Numbered from the stretch's first letter, positions 22,691 to 36,174 are shown. The stretch: 64,000 bases of DNA from Spirometra erinaceieuropaei (GCA_902702965.1 CACRXP010000416.1:448146-512145); one strand, 5' to 3'. Translations and numbers: made by a program. Notes: generated from the sequence alone by a model not told the origin.

Positions 22691-24612
22691 TTTACGTACT
22701 GCTGACTGTTGCTTGGCAAGGTGCAAATATTGCGCAGTTGTTCAACAGTACCTGATGGATTCCGACTCGCTTATTCACATGTAACAGATCGGGCCGTGCC
22801 TAAACAGCTTTGCTATGGAAGGTTTTCTCAAGTTCGCGGGTTAATTTCCCTCCAAATCAAACAATTACTTTTGGCTGGCGGACAGTAGACGGCTTCGATC
22901 TCGGAAAAGAAGTTCTTCCATTCGTTGCTATCCGCGTGTCCTTGGATCTCCTGGGCCTTGCGAGCCGTCCAGGCGTCCTGAATCTCGTGCAGTCGCTGTT
23001 GGAGGAGTCGACGACAACGGTAGAAGGCATTTCTGTTGTCGTCCGTGAGGTGGCCTACATAGGCTTTGTGCAGGTGATTCAGCTCGGCGTGCAGGTCGTC
23101 GATTGCGGCGTCTTTGTCTTCGGACCAGTCCTGGTGTTGACGGCGTGCATGACCGAGGACGACCAGAGCCGTCGGATGGATTTTGTCCTGCAGTTGACAC
23201 CATCGATTCTCCACGGAGGCGTTCTCGTCATCGGTTGCGGCAGCGACTGCAAGGCTGTCTACCAGTTGAAGTAGCTCGTTGCTGAAATGACCGTGGTGAG
23301 CCAGCAAAAACAACAAGGCAATATTCAACCTACCTTGGGGTGTCTTACCTTGTGGTCTCCTATGTGGCTGTGAGTGAATCCGAATCTTCGAGATGACCAG
23401 ACGATGATTGGCCTACCCTTGAGGTGTCAGAGCTGGTCTTCGGTGGAGAGAAGACACTGGTGATGGTGGGGAATTTGCCTCCCGAAGAGGCAGGCCAAGG
23501 CTCATCGGACGATCGTTTATGCCTTAAGGCAGACAGGGCAGTAGTCCAACGGTGTCCTTTCGGATGGCAACGGCGACACCCGCGTCCCGTCGCTCTGCCT
23601 AGGGGCGACCACTCCAGAAGAAGATGAAACTGGCGCTCACCTCCTTCAGTTGGCCTTGTTTGGTGAACCGGATCTCGCTGAGTGCGACGATGTCCACCTT
23701 ATAGCGCGCCAGTTCCTGAGACATTAGTGCTGTCCTCCGTCTCTGTCAGTTACTCCTCGGATTGTCTAAAAGGGAACGAGCATTCCAGGCTGTCAGAGTG
23801 AGCGCACTCACCCTGCCATTCTGGCGTGTGCGCTAACGACGCGGAAGAGGAGGGGAAGTAGAAGATAACGAAGGAGGAGGAGGAAAAGAGAGCGTATCGT
23901 TGTTGTTTGTTCGATTTTGAATGTTACGATCTCCAGCATTTCTTTAAGGCATCTTTTCAATCACCTTCCCCTTGCGGGGCAAGCAGCGCCTCATTAAATA
24001 GTGCTGGTCTCTAGTGTCAGACGCTGCCGAATTCCACTTTGGACCACGTCTGTGGTGCAGTGAAATAACGACCGGAGTAAGCCTGAAGAGCTTACATCGC
24101 CTTAAGATTGTGGTCCATTGCGGAGCACCAGACGGAGCCTCGACTCGACGATGCCGATGAAAAGTTCCATCCGACCAGCCGATCAGCGGAGTCTACAATA
24201 ACGTGTGCGCATATGCACACACGGATATCCTCGCGTGGTTTAGCCCGCCGATTGAGGTGATTACCGCGCTGTGGTCGCTTGGCAGAGCCTAGTTTCAGGG
24301 AACCACATGTGAGAGTTGGGTGCCAGCATATGGACGCTAGGCGTAGTCTACACCTGCAAGCAGGTGAGGGACCTACTACGACCGTTAAGTGAACCCACCG
24401 CTGGACACCCTACATCCCGTTACTGCGACTAATCATTCAGCACTTCCATACTGCTTGCTACCAACGGGTAGGTTGTTAATATTCCACGGGTTATTCCATA
24501 GTAGCTGACGGATTTCGACTGAATTATTCATACGCAGATGGTCGTACCGCGCCGAAACAACTTTTCTCTGGAGGGTCTATTCCAAATTAGCGGGTCGATT
24601 TCCCCCGAAATA
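22690..24612. repeat. Diverged ~170-bp direct repeats flanking the LINE
   Basis: 22690-22872 and 24440-24612 share, in order, TACTGCT-like, GATGGATTCCGACT / GACGGATTTCGACT, TTATTCA, CGTGCC / CGTACCGCGCC, and GCGGGT.AATTTCCC followed by AAAT.AA. They are too long and diverged for an ordinary target-site duplication, so they may be an older tandem repeat that received the LINE. Confidence 0.5.
22873..24440 (-). pseudogene. Non-LTR retrotransposon (LINE) fragment: AP-endonuclease and linker, broken
   Basis: On the minus strand the endonuclease N-terminal part is read near 23700-23420 (LSEIRFTKQGQLKEV, FFWSGRP, AERRDAGVAVAIRK, GINDRLMSLGLPLRGGKF), with in-frame stops at 23599-23601 and 23524-23526. 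The frame then jumps to the end of the endonuclease domain (RLVISKIRI, 23395) and the linker upstream of the reverse transcriptase (HARRQHQDWSEDKDAAI, WTARKAQEIQGHADSNEW), readable to about 22873. The middle of the endonuclease is deleted and the reverse transcriptase is absent. From memory, closely related proteins are abundant in diphyllobothriidean tapeworm genomes. The upstream part (23960-24440) is probably the 5' untranslated leader. Dead copy. Confidence 0.75.
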
Positions 24613-26349
24613 CAATAAACCTTTAAGAGTTGATGCCAAACGCGCATGCATGATATTGGTGCGTTTTAGAGTTATCAGATCACAATTTGTTCCTTCTGCA
24701 TAATGATGCCAGCATGCTTCGCATCGCTTAGCAATTATTTTCCCATGCGAAACATAATTTGCTACTTCATTAATGCCCACTTTATAGTGGAAGCTTTGTG
24801 TGATTAGTCAAATGAAATGCAGAGTCTTAATGCCTGAGACACACCCTTCCGATCTTCATTAGCCTGTACAATTATATGTTCGAAATCCGCTGTCCAAGGC
24901 AAAACATCAGCTTCATGTCGGGCGATCACATCCTGTAACTGATATATTCCTTGTTTCCATCGGCTTCAGACGGCTATATTGTGAGAGTGACGAATTTGAC
25001 ACTGACTATACTACAAACTGAACCAGCATCCTTAGCTCAGCATTTGTGTAGCAAAAAGCGAAAAAAGGAACGACCAAATCTGAACTCGGAAAGTGGAGCT
25101 GTGTGATTATCTTAATATCTGAAAAAGGGAAATTGTCTTAATCCTAAATGAGCTCAGTTAAACAAATGGCATAGTGCTGAGAAATCCCTGCAAATTTCCT
25201 ATTGAAGACAAGCGCGAACACAAAAAAAACATATTCCGAAATAATACGAATTCGTAGATCAAAAATCTTTTGCTATGAAAAGACGATTTGTGTCTCAATT
25301 TTGCGCTCTCGCTAATTCCTTAATTTTAAGGACTAAGACCAATTCATAAGAGCATTCGTCGGGCATTTACTTGGTCTGGGCAATATGCAAACTTCAGCAA
25401 TTTCGTGCTCCTTCAACAGAAATTTTACGTAGTCCATTGTTTGGCGCAATGACTAGCACAATCCTTTCTGCAGATAACGTCAATGGGGAATTCCAAATCG
25501 TATGTTACTCCTTGAATTTACTCTCGCTGCGCCGAAGTCACAAATATAATTTTTGACTGAAAATTTCGTCAGTATATGTTTGCTTTGTTAAAAATAGTGT
25601 ATTGGCGAATTTTGACCAAATAACAGAAATAATATCAGTTTCAGATTACCGAACAGCGAATTATCAGGAGATTCCAACAAAGGTTGCCGTTCACGATATG
25701 TTTTACGCCTGCACATCTCATCTCTTCCATAATTCTCGGCTACTTTAAGGCACAATCGAGGTGTGGGCATAAGAAATCTAAAGTGCTTTTTCTTCGGAAA
25801 GTTGAATTTTTCCATTTACTGCATTCCTTCTAGATATTCACCATCGTCCATTAACATTTTAACATCGGTAACGGTTTTAGAGGCTGATATTTAGTCATTT
25901 CAAATGCTACTACCGAAGTTTTGGAACTTTTCTATGGACTACGTAATAAAACAGTAACTCAACGCTGTGGTCTACAACCCAGAGTAATATACGTACCCAT
26001 GGCCATAAATCATGAAAGCAATAAAACATTTAGTTTTAAGAACTACTGATCGATCCCAGTCATTCAGATTAGTTCACTGCATCAACAACCGTTACCCTTC
26101 AGGATATTCGAAAAGGTGTGTTTTTGTTACGCGGTTTTCGTGTGGACCCCAGTCGTTGACGATCCACTCCAGTTCGTCTTTGTTGGACAAAATAGGTAGG
26201 ATTTCATTTTGCCTAACAAACCTGTCCGAACCTGTAAATTTTAGATAGATTTTCATGCCCATTTTAAGGCAGGTTCAAAAAAATCACCGCTCCAGATTTC
26301 ATTTGCACGACAAGACGTTAGAATGCCTCAAGGAATTTGACGCCCAGTA
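24613..26349. other. Stretch with no recognisable feature
   Basis: AT-rich, only short open frames, none with splice sites and conservation elsewhere in the window. Confidence 0.3.
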
Positions 26350-27064
26350 GACGGGCTAACTCATGAAATGTCACCCAAAATCCCGAAATTCTTTACCCTT
26401 TCGAAAAGATTAACTAAGTAAGTTTGTAAGATTAGTCAGCTTGCAACATACTTATATAATATTTCAGTTACCTCAGAATGCCGGCTTTCGAATTAACTTC
26501 CTTCCGGCTGCCTTAAGAAACTACACTCTGCCAAAAAACAACTACTTAGGGAGAATGAACTTTTCTCTTTGAATTTCGATGTCCCTGAAAGTCCAATTAT
26601 ATTTCATAAAAAACATGCACAAAAATATTTGCTATTTCGCTCATTCAGTGAACAAGTACGTGTTTTCAAATTCTGTACTCAAAGAAGCTGTATAATTTGA
26701 TCTTCAAAACGTTTCTAACTACCGAATAATTTGAAACACACTCTATCGTTACACTTCCATTCAAGGTTTGCAAACTACAAGCCGTGTATTTTCTAAGTGC
26801 GGAGAACCACACATTGCTCTACGGTAATAAAAGAGGACCATAAAGGGGTTTCTAAATTTGCCTTGTATTTGATCCATACTGTTAACTTCACATGTCGCAT
26901 TAGTAAAAGCAGAGACATGATGTTTTATGAACAGCCATTTCATGGTATTGAAACGTCCCACCATTGGACACCTTTTTAAAACCGAATTTTACCTGCACTT
27001 CGGGTATAAAATTGGAGGAAGACGCAACTGTCTACCGAATGAGCAAAAATGCTGAATATTTATG

Positions 27065-28560
27065 TGGAGTTGCGAAAATTCTCATTGTAATGGTTGCATA
27101 AGCGAACACGACGTAGAGCACCTCCGACCCGTCGGTACGCATATACCTTGATTATATGGTTTGCCGAAGATCGACAAAGATGGCGTACCAGTTCGCCCAA
27201 TCCTCGATATGAGAAGCTCGCCGTATCATGCAATAGTGAAATGGCTGGCGGAGAAACTTAAGCCTCTGCAGTATCAGCTAGCGCCACAAAGCTATCGAGA
27301 TACTTTTGAATTCATCAACGGCGTGAAAGACTTCGATCTGAACGAAATGCTTATGTTTTCGTTAGACGTCTCGTCCCTTTTTACGAACGTACCGATAACG
27401 GAAACGGTCAACTACCGTTGTGATTTCATTGCCAACACAGAAATGCCAGTAAATGCCCTCAAGCAATTGTTATTGAGGTGTACCTTAAACGTGCAGTTCC
27501 TATTTGACAAAAATCTATATAGGCAGATGGACGGCGTAGCAGTGGGCTCGCCCCTTGTCCCGCATTTGGCGGATATATTCATGCGAAAATTAGAAGCTTT
27601 CCAGCTACGTCACCAGATCAACGGTCTAAGATACTATGGGCGATACGTGGAGGATATATTCGCGATTGCACCGAAACTAAGCGACATCTCAATTCTATTG
27701 GATGACAGAAATCAGGCGCACCCATCAATAAAATTCACTCTGGAAGAAGAACAGTCCGGTTCACTTCCCTTTCTGGATGTGCTTCTGAGTAGAAGACCGG
27801 ACGGCAGCATTCGACGTAGCGTCTATCGTATGAGAACGTGGTCCGGACAATACACCCGTTTTGGTAGTTTCGTACCGCTAAACGTTAAACGTAATTTAGT
27901 CCGCTGTTTGACAGAAAGAGTGAGAAGAATCTGCTCAGCTGATAGGGTTGAGAAAGAGCTTAAGACCATCGAAAGCCTATTTCGCCAAAACGGGTATCCT
28001 GACCGATTTATCGCTATGAACATGGCCGAAAGACCGCAGAAGCCCCCGATACTGACGGCAGGAAAGAAAAGGCTCTTTATCAGGCTTCCATTTCAAGGGG
28101 ATGCACCAAGTGAACTTCTGAGAAGACGTCTAACCCAAGCTGTATCACAGACCTTTCCAGCAGCTGACATCCGTGTGTTGTTCTCCACCAGTCCCATCCT
28201 ATACGGAGAGGGCAAGGACAAACTACCAGCTCAGACCACCTCTATGTGTATTTACTCCTTCACCTGCTTCTGTGGGGCAGAATATATTGGTCGCCCGGGC
28301 CGGCGTTTATCCAAAAGAATGAAAGAACATCTCCCAGCATGGTTAGGAAAAGGACAAAAAAAGAACATCAACAGCTCAATCCTCGCGCACATGGTAGACG
28401 CAGGCCACCGTGTAGACGCCGCAGAGGCCTTCAGAGTGATCTACAAGGTCCCATCAAGCTATCCAAAACTGCTTGGGTAGCGCTTGTTGGCTACGGCAGA
28501 GGCGGCTGCTATTAGGCTATGCGCGCAGAAGAATTTCGTGCAGGCCCCACAGTTACCATG
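27065..28560 (+). pseudogene. Penelope-like retroelement reverse transcriptase/GIY-YIG endonuclease, 5'-truncated
   Basis: The open part (27161-28480, 439 codons from the first one after a stop) carries RT motifs: YGLPKIDKDGVPVRPIL, MFSLDVSSLFTNVP (motif A), AVGSPLVPHLADIFM, and GRYVEDIFAIA where PLEs normally have YVDD. It also has LPFLDVLL and ENGY-type NGYPDRFIAMN. A GIY-YIG endonuclease starts at IYSFTCFCGAEYIGRPGRR. The frame continues through two nonsense codons: TGA at 27149-27151 inside THIP|LYGLPK (Arg expected) and TAG at 28478-28480 before RLLATAEAAAIR (Gln in the related copy near 37190). Both fit single C-to-T changes. The N-terminal third is missing. The flanking R1 sequence places the insertion inside an older element. 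Confidence 0.85.
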
Positions 28561-28760
28561 AGTCAAAGCCACCAAGCCAGCCACCCGCATGTAAATACCT
28601 TCGCCGAATCCCACCTTCTCCCTGTCGCTGACTGGAATTATGTTGTTTCACCCTCCCCTTCCCTCTCCAAACTCAAGCAACAGATTAATTATCTATTTGC
28701 CTGTATCTTATGCATTCATTACTTCAATAGCCAGATAAATGTACAGGCCTGAAGAGAATT
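28561..28760 (+). mobile_element. 3' untranslated tail of the nested PLE
   Basis: Between the end of the extended frame and resumption of R1-like sequence near 28760. No hammerhead-like motif was found here, unlike the PLE at 57156-60403, so this is a different PLE lineage or a 3'-truncated copy. Confidence 0.35.
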
Positions 28761-29078
28761 TATCGAAAGCAAACGTATGTTCGCCAAATTGTCTTTTGAA
28801 TATTTTTTGCATGTTTACCAGGTAATATTGTTGGAATTTTAGGAACATCGAAAATCAACGAGAAAAATTCGTTCGACTTATATAGTTAGTTTAAACATAG
28901 TGTATTTTGTGTACGCAGCCGGAAGGAAACTTATTTTAAAGCCGTTATCATGATGTGGCCGAAATATTATCTAAGTATTTTGTAGACTGACCAATTTTAC
29001 AACACCGCTTAATTAATCTTCTCGGAAGAAAAAGGCATTTTGGAAATCCCGGTTGACATTTCATGAGTTAGTTCACCA

Positions 29079-31019
29079 ACTGCATAGTTGGCAGGGTAGT
29101 GGCAAGCGATACATGTGTACAGATGTATTAATCCCTTGACATTGGTTAGTAGTGCGTAATTCTGTTAAATTCTCACCATGGATACATACAATTTCGTGCT
29201 TATCGATGACTTTGGCGGTCAGTAGTTCAATATTAAGAACACACGCACAATGGAGTAAGAGGGAGAGAAAGAGAAGGAGGGTCTTATTTTGAACATTCTA
29301 AATGTTTTTTAACTCCGTAGCCCCTTCGAAACTGCGGCTGATGCTCTTTGCATGGGAATTCGAATATACTTTATTAGTAATCCAGAAATTTTAACTTGCA
29401 ACTTCCCACTGGGCAGGGAAAGGGAAATTCTACCAAGGAGTTCAAGCGACAATGTCCACCTCTAGCCACGCATTTATCCCCATCGTTTTTGAAGCCAATT
29501 TCCTCTTAAAAATAAATTTCAATTTACTAATTACAGTCAATCTCAAGAAGATAATGCGACGTGATATACTAAGAAAGGCTGGAGACATAGTAAGCAAAAG
29601 ATGCTTACAGTGCCTTCCATGTGCACAGGGACTGTGACAGTGCGCGATCAATTCCATATTGAAATGTGATGGACTTCAAACGAGTCGTCCGTAGAACTTG
29701 CAGCTGAAGGAAATAACAAGTGCGTAAACGTTGATTGGTCTTCGTTATCCTGCTATGGAAGCGTGTAGTTGATTAGAGTTCCAAATTCGACTATAACAAT
29801 AAACTGCGCATCAAGTATTTTGAGTTTGGTGTAATAACTTATTAGTTTTGCTCCTACTAGAAATAGCAGGTTTTCAACGCATTATAAGGTCTTTTGTTCC
29901 CTACGGTAAATTACTCGCAGATTTAGGCAAGGCGTTGAAAGGTTCCACATGAGAATATTCGGAAAAAGCTCCTTAGAACAGGGATTCAGTGTGGCCGTAA
30001 AACAGCGCAGAGGGAAGTGCGTTCGCTATTACGCTTTTACCCCCGTTCAGTGACTTCTATGTAAAAGATCATTTAAAGTCAACAATCGAGACTTCATGGA
30101 TATATCTAAAGTAATTTTGAGTTAAAAAAAAACATTTAAGAAATCAGACAATTCAGCGTGTAACCAACACTTACAGTCTGAAGATACACACCATACAGGA
30201 AAAAGGAAACAGGGGTAAATACGTATTTCAGCAGAGTAAATGAGGTGGGTTGCGAATTTACACTGGTGAAATACTTACCCTTTATTAAGAACAAGGACAG
30301 AACGTGAGAAAACGGTCCCAAGGACACGTTTCGGCTCCTCCCAGTACTTGTTATGTTGGGGTTCGCTGTTGAACGTGCGTACCCAGATAGTTAAAGTTCA
30401 TTTGTATCACATTTATGCTTAGGACCTTGATAGGTTGGGGACAATTTTTAACTCACAGATCTCTTGGCAGAATCTGCTAATTGTAGCGAGATAATTACGC
30501 AGTGGGATCACTGTGGCTGGGTAACTTCGTCTTGCATATGAACTCTGTTGCACAATTCTGATATTGATAAACCAAACGTAGGGGTAATGCAGATGAAATC
30601 ATTAAAGGACGAACAGATTCGTATACAGAACACGAAAAATGATGAAGCCACTATATTAAACGCCAATATTCGCAGGATTATTAACAACTTGGACGTCCAA
30701 ATTACAAGTCTCAGTAGGCTGTAATCACTTGAGTCCCCTTAATGGGGAAATTGATTTTTCTGTTGGTGCTTGGCAGATCATGTACTTATTTGCCATGTTG
30801 ATGAAAATAAAAGACAGACGTAATACGCACATGCATGCAAAGCCGTCAAATGAGTGAGAATTCGGGAAAGAAAAAATGAGTACAAATGGAATAAAAGAAA
30901 AGTAATCGGCTTGATGAAGAGAAAATTCGTTTTGAGGGATCGCATGCGCAGTGTTTTTGAGAATGCAGTATTCAATCTAAGGTATATCATCCAAGATTGC
31001 CATTGGAAATGCATAGTAA
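29079..31019. other. Stretch with no recognisable gene
   Basis: Only short, unsupported open frames. A fragment on the minus strand near 30330-30350 (GAGCCGAAACGTGTCC) looks like the end of a hammerhead-type or PLE tail, but the first core box is absent. Confidence 0.3.
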
Positions 31020-33990
31020 ACTAGCGAAAGAGCAAGAAATTTAGCTTGTCCTGTACTTCTTGGTCAGACAGACATCAGACAGGTGTCAGTGATTATGCCT
31101 GTAGGAGCATATGAATTTTGCTTTTCCCCTCTGCTGACCGGCGCGTCTCGACTTATGGATCCAGACGACTGACCTCATGAATAGCCACGCCAAAATGCAC
31201 AACAGGGCGCAAACACTCAAAAGGTTATGCTCGCTGGGGCGTGTTCGTTAAGGGACACTCACTTCAAGCACAGGGGTTAGTCGATAATCCAAAGGAATTA
31301 CCCTACGCTAGACATGTGGATTTCTAAGACTGAGGCTACAGTCAATTTCAAACCGTACTCATTCTTAGCAGGAAAAGCTGTCAACCGGAAAATTCAGCCT
31401 TGATTCTTCAACCATGCTCGTGTCATGCTTCAATGGTAGTATTATCTCACCTCTTGCAAGCTTGCTAAATCTGGGAACGATATACAGGACGACAAGCCTA
31501 GTTTCCATCCCATGACAAGGAACATGTTAATCCGCTGATAGAATATTTGTTGAGATGCCGACCAGGAATGAAATAGAGTTGGGAGGACACGAGATCTCAT
31601 TCTCTCCCGAGTCGATATTAAATGTGTCAGCAAGATTTGCTTTTGTGAATAAGCGGGTGAAGTACTTGTGAAAAGGTAGCACTTACCGGGCTTTGAAGTC
31701 GAATTTTCACTTTGTTTGATATCTAGGTGCGACTGCTTGTCCACCAATAGGAAGTAACCCCCTGCTCATGACCGACATGTGCGTCCTTTCCGGGCATATT
31801 TGGCAACCGCTAGAAGCGAAAAGGCGAGTTCCGGGTGACATTTCAGCAGATTTAGATGACACTCATGAGGGCCTACTTTCTTCAGATTTATGCTGAATTA
31901 CATAACCAACGAGAACATTGTCCACGTTTTTCTTAAAAACGTCTGAATGCACTGATTTTAAGAAAACTTCAGCTAATTACTGGAGGTGATTCAAACACCA
32001 CATATTCTGTGTAATTTCGGGAACCAGCTGCTGTCGGCGAACAAGCATAATTTAATTGGATTTGAGGAAATTATGTCGGGCGACTGTTCTCATCTTTCGT
32101 TACGATGAAGCTAGTGTAGGCACAGCATCCAGCTGCCACCGACGCGTTATCTTGAGCAATATGTTCAGACCCATACTCGACACTTAACCCAAATCATGAT
32201 AAGATATTTTTGCCCAGCCTCTTAAGCCTACAGTGACCGTTAAAAATGGAATCCTCATTTGTGGACCTGGCGATAACTCGGGAAAACGTGTAAACAACTT
32301 GAAGCGGGTACTGCCTCGCCTTCACCTCTACATAATCCAATCGGACCGCTAGAAAATGTATGGTTGGTGACCAAGAATTCAGTCATCACCAGTCGATGTG
32401 GTCACCCTCTAAACATCCAGTGATTTGTTCAGCTCGAGGATAAGTGACCACATCTCACATGACCTCAAAGTCAGTAATCAGATCATTTCCATCGAGGTAT
32501 ATTTGTCAACGGAAGAAGACTTTTTGTACCTGAAGTGTTAAAGGAGGTCGCACGTGGACTTGGTTGCTTTAATCTGCTGATAGCATTTCAGTCATTGACC
32601 ACTGCCCATTTAGCCTCCTTGCGTCTTCTTAGCCTTAGGGCAATCGATATTCATCTTGAATTGTAGCTGACGAGAAGCGTCTTCAAAAGCACATGCCGAC
32701 ATTGATTGAAATAACATATGATGTTAAATGCCATGCCTATACTCAACAATAAACCCACATCATGACAAGTTATTTTCACCCAGACAATAAAGATAACAGT
32801 GACCGTTAAAAAAACTGTATCCACATTTGTGAACTTGACGAGATCTCAGCAAAAAATGTAAACAATTCGAAGCCGGTACTGCCTAGCCTTTACCTCTATT
32901 CAATCCAATCGGACCGTTAGAAAATATAGGTTTGGTGACCAAGAATTTAATCATCATCAGTTGGTGTGACGACCCTCTGAACCTCCGATGGTTGATTAGC
33001 ATGATGCGGTCACTCATTTTACGCAGAAACAGGATTTTCTTATATGCTCTCGGATACGACGTAGAATGTGGCCTCTGGTAGTAGCTGATTTAATCCACTG
33101 TCATCGTCGATAGGAAATGCCCACTCACACTGATATCCGCATTTACATTGAGATTTGAAGAATGAATAGAAAGAAGTCGCTCTTACACCAAAGCATCGCA
33201 AGAATATTTTGAGAAATTCCGTTCAGTGATATTTGACAGGGCGGCGCTGAAACGTTATTTTCGTGTTTATTCAAAATGCTTGAAATTTTGAAAGTAATTT
33301 TGCAAGGGGCGATGACAAGAAGCTTTAATTTTATTCAAGGGCATCACAACTACGTTGCAACACATCGCTCTGACTGGAAGGTCCTACAAGATATCCGGGT
33401 TGTACGACATCTGCGATGACATGTCGATGACAAATCTGCACAAGAAACGGCTTGTTAATTAATTTTTAGAAGGTATGGACAATCTCGACTTGTCCAACTG
33501 CTGCAACCGGGCTGGGGATCTGTGTTTACTGAGTATTATTCCAAGGGACATATTCTTTCCTGTTAGCCGAGGGTGCAGGTTAAAGAGTGATTTTTTATTA
33601 TGAAGTAGTTGTTTGTATATGCTTTGTTCTTCATATACTTTTGGAACTTGAATCTGCGTTTTTATGTTTAAAGGAAATCACAACACGTCAAATGTGGGGA
33701 AACACGCAGAATTTAATAATGCCCTATCGTTCTTGACATGATAAGCCGAAAACGAGCATCGTGCGAATAAATTACTAGTGAGACAACAGAGAGGACGCTG
33801 TGGCCAAACGAACGTGACCAGAACATAATCGTAAGCGATTGCTAGTCAAATCGACTAGAGAGCTTACACTGATGATGATTCAGTTTTGGGCAGGTAGCAT
33901 GCGAGTCTGTTTTCTCTAGAAAAAGCCTTCCGAACGAAAGAGGCGCTAATATAATAGGTGTTGAAGAGACAAAGCCGTTTGAATTTCATC
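31020..33990 (+). repeat. Unit D3: rearranged, decayed D copy
   Basis: 31020-31330 matches the D1 block at 12020-12260, whereas 31960-33990 matches the earlier D1 part (8.6-11.6 kb). The D order is therefore cut, or two partial units adjoin. Inside, a block of about 590 bp is repeated (32165-32420 and 32735-33000). Confidence 0.55.
33340..33578 (+). pseudogene. Decayed cysteine-rich exon in D3
   Basis: It has the acceptor CAAG|GGC and the CAG|GTTAAA donor and starts with TTTLQHIALTGRSY ... YDICDDMSMTNLH like D1 and D2, then meets a stop after HKKRLVN (near 33460). The second half retains cysteine codons only out of frame. Pseudo-exon. Confidence 0.6.
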
Positions 33991-34419
33991 ATTTGGGCGA
34001 GAAATCGCTTCTGGAATATCAGACGTTTGTCTATTCGTGGACAGTCTGGGGGATCTAACCTTAACGAGTGTACATATAATACTAATTATCCTGCAGGAAC
34101 CCCTTACTAAACCATCAGTAGAAAAAATCGGTGAAGATATTGTTGAGCGTGCATTTGAAGTAAGCTCGAATAAAGGACACGTGTGGTAGTTACTGCAGCT
34201 GTAATTCAATACAATATAACATTTATCCAGCGAACAGATTTATTAACAGCTTTAGATAGATAAAAAATCAGTTTAGTGGTTAATCGCACAAACTGGTAAT
34301 TTCATAATATCTTTATCTTCAATCTACTAAAAAGCGTAGGCACGGATTATCCGCTGGCTCCTGACCATCGTCGGTGTCATTGCTGAACATATTTGCCAAC
34401 CGATGGGAGCGAATAAGCG

Positions 34420-35127
34420 AGTTCGAGTTCATTGTTTTGCTCATTCCGTAGAAAAGTATATGTTTTTCCAATGTTGTACCCGAAGGTAAGATATAATTCG
34501 GTTTTCAAAAACCTCTACAATTCCCCAATAATTTTTAAGGCGCTCTACCATCAGAATGGAATTCAGGGTTTCCAAACTTCAACTCGTATATTTTCCACGT
34601 ACGGCAAGCCACAAATTTCTCGGCGGTATTAAATAGGGCCCATACAGGGTCCATAAAAGTAAACAATGGATTTGATCCAAATTGTTAACTTTGCAAGGCA
34701 CATTAGGAAAAGCAGAGATATGACGATCTATGAACGGCCATTCTACGGTATTTAAAAGCTTCACAATTAGAAGCGCATTAAAAACAGAACCATGACACTC
34801 CTTCGAGTAGTAAATTAAAAAAAGACGTAATTGTCTACAAAGAGGGCAAAATAATGATTATTTTTATGCATTTCTTCCACGAATTCTTATTGAACTTTCA
34901 GAGGAATCGAAAATAGATTATGCTGTATAAGTATTCATTTATACAGAGAGCGGTTTTTTCATGCAACTGGAAGGATGTTCATTCAAATACCGGCATCCTG
35001 AGGCCAATGAATTGTTATAGAATTATGTTGCAAACTGAAGGGTTTTAAAACAATTCTTAATTAATCTTTTCGGAATAAAAAAAGCGGATTTGAGAATTTC
35101 GGTTGATATTTTATATGTTGGCCTACT
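34420..35127. mobile_element. R1 element, one-armed copy
   Basis: Internal block 34540-34790 (AGCAGAGATATGACG, ATGAACGGCCATTCTACGG) and right arm 34960-35127 (GCATCCTGAGG, TTTCGGTTGATATTTTAT). The left arm is not recognisable. Confidence 0.5.
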
Positions 35128-36174
35128 GTACACCGACTGTACTTATGTATCTCCTCATAGGCGACATGCATCAATTATCTACTTCCGACATGGACATTCC
35201 ATTGTTCGCCATCTGCATAGCTCGGTCCTTCTCTCGGGATGGAGAGTCAGGCTGCAATGGCTCCTTCCTGCTCTGACCCATACAACGTCATACTTAGTAG
35301 GGATCTTCACTGTTCTCCACCTTGTTTCTATGAAAACCGTCTTATTTGTACGTTGGTCAGCCGTGTTCGACGCGCGCAGAGGGACTGTTTAGTTTCGCCG
35401 GTCAATCTGTTCGATCCTGCCTACAGCATTCGTGACTGTCATGACACTGGGTTTCGGTATGATTAGGACAGGGTGGGTGCGGAAGATTCAGCGCAAGTCT
35501 GCCGTCAGAACAAAATAATTTATGCAAATGTGTGCCGTCACTGAGCCCACCCTACATAAGGTGGACACGGTCGTAATCGACGGTTAAATTAAATTCCCTT
35601 TTCTCAACACTTCTTGATCGTTTGTGAAACTTTGCATACTTCACTTAAACATAAACATTGTCTAGCGAAAGCAGTCTTAGCCTGGCATGCTGGCACTTTG
35701 GCTACCGCGCGAGACGTCGCGTTTCTGGCAAACGTTTGTGAACCAGACAGGCTCCGAGCTGCTGGCCTTTCTGTCGAAAAGCTGTGGCAATTTTTGTCTG
35801 GGTCTACCATGCACTGACGCTAGAACAAGTGGACCTGTCATTTATTTCAAAGAAAGGTCCATGGGGAATTTTGGCTGCAGACATTTAAAGAGCACGCAGT
35901 TCTCACTTGACCTACAGCCTTCGCGTAGTGTGTCCTCAAACATAAGCTGATCAAGTAAGCTGTCTAAAACCTTCGATCAGCGGCTGAATTGGTTGATCCT
36001 TAGGTGAAACAACTGTTGTAAATTCATACACATTTCGCTGTTGATGGTTAGCGAAATGCTTGACCTGTCTTCCTCAACCTTCGCCGTATTTGAATTATCA
36101 AAGTACGGCAGACAGATCCTTTAAATGAAAGAACCAAATGACTTAAGTTATACTTGATAACTTATGGACATGCA
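35128..36174. other. Stretch with no recognisable gene
   Basis: Slightly GC-richer segments at 35200-35560 and 35660-35830 have open frames on both strands without motifs. No support for coding. Confidence 0.3.

Larger units (their letters stand above)
26350..29078. mobile_element. R1 inverted-repeat element split by a Penelope-like element
   Basis: The left arm (from GGGCTAACTCATGAAATGTC near 26354 through GAATGCCGGC near 26476) is mirrored by the right arm (CAGCCGGAAGGAA near 28917 to GACATTTCATGAGTTAG near 29072). The internal R1 block is present at 26760-26960. A PLE occupies about 27060-28760. The same arms occur at 3549-4537 and 36175-36870. Confidence 0.6.

Noticed and set aside
22810..23274. 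154-codon plus-strand open frame
   Set aside because: It is the antisense shadow of the LINE linker frame, which has recognisable motifs on the minus strand.
30325..30360. Minus-strand GAGCCGAAACGTGTCC resembling the end of a hammerhead ribozyme
   Set aside because: No CTGATGA box; the preceding sequence reads ACTGGGAG. At most an old PLE tail.
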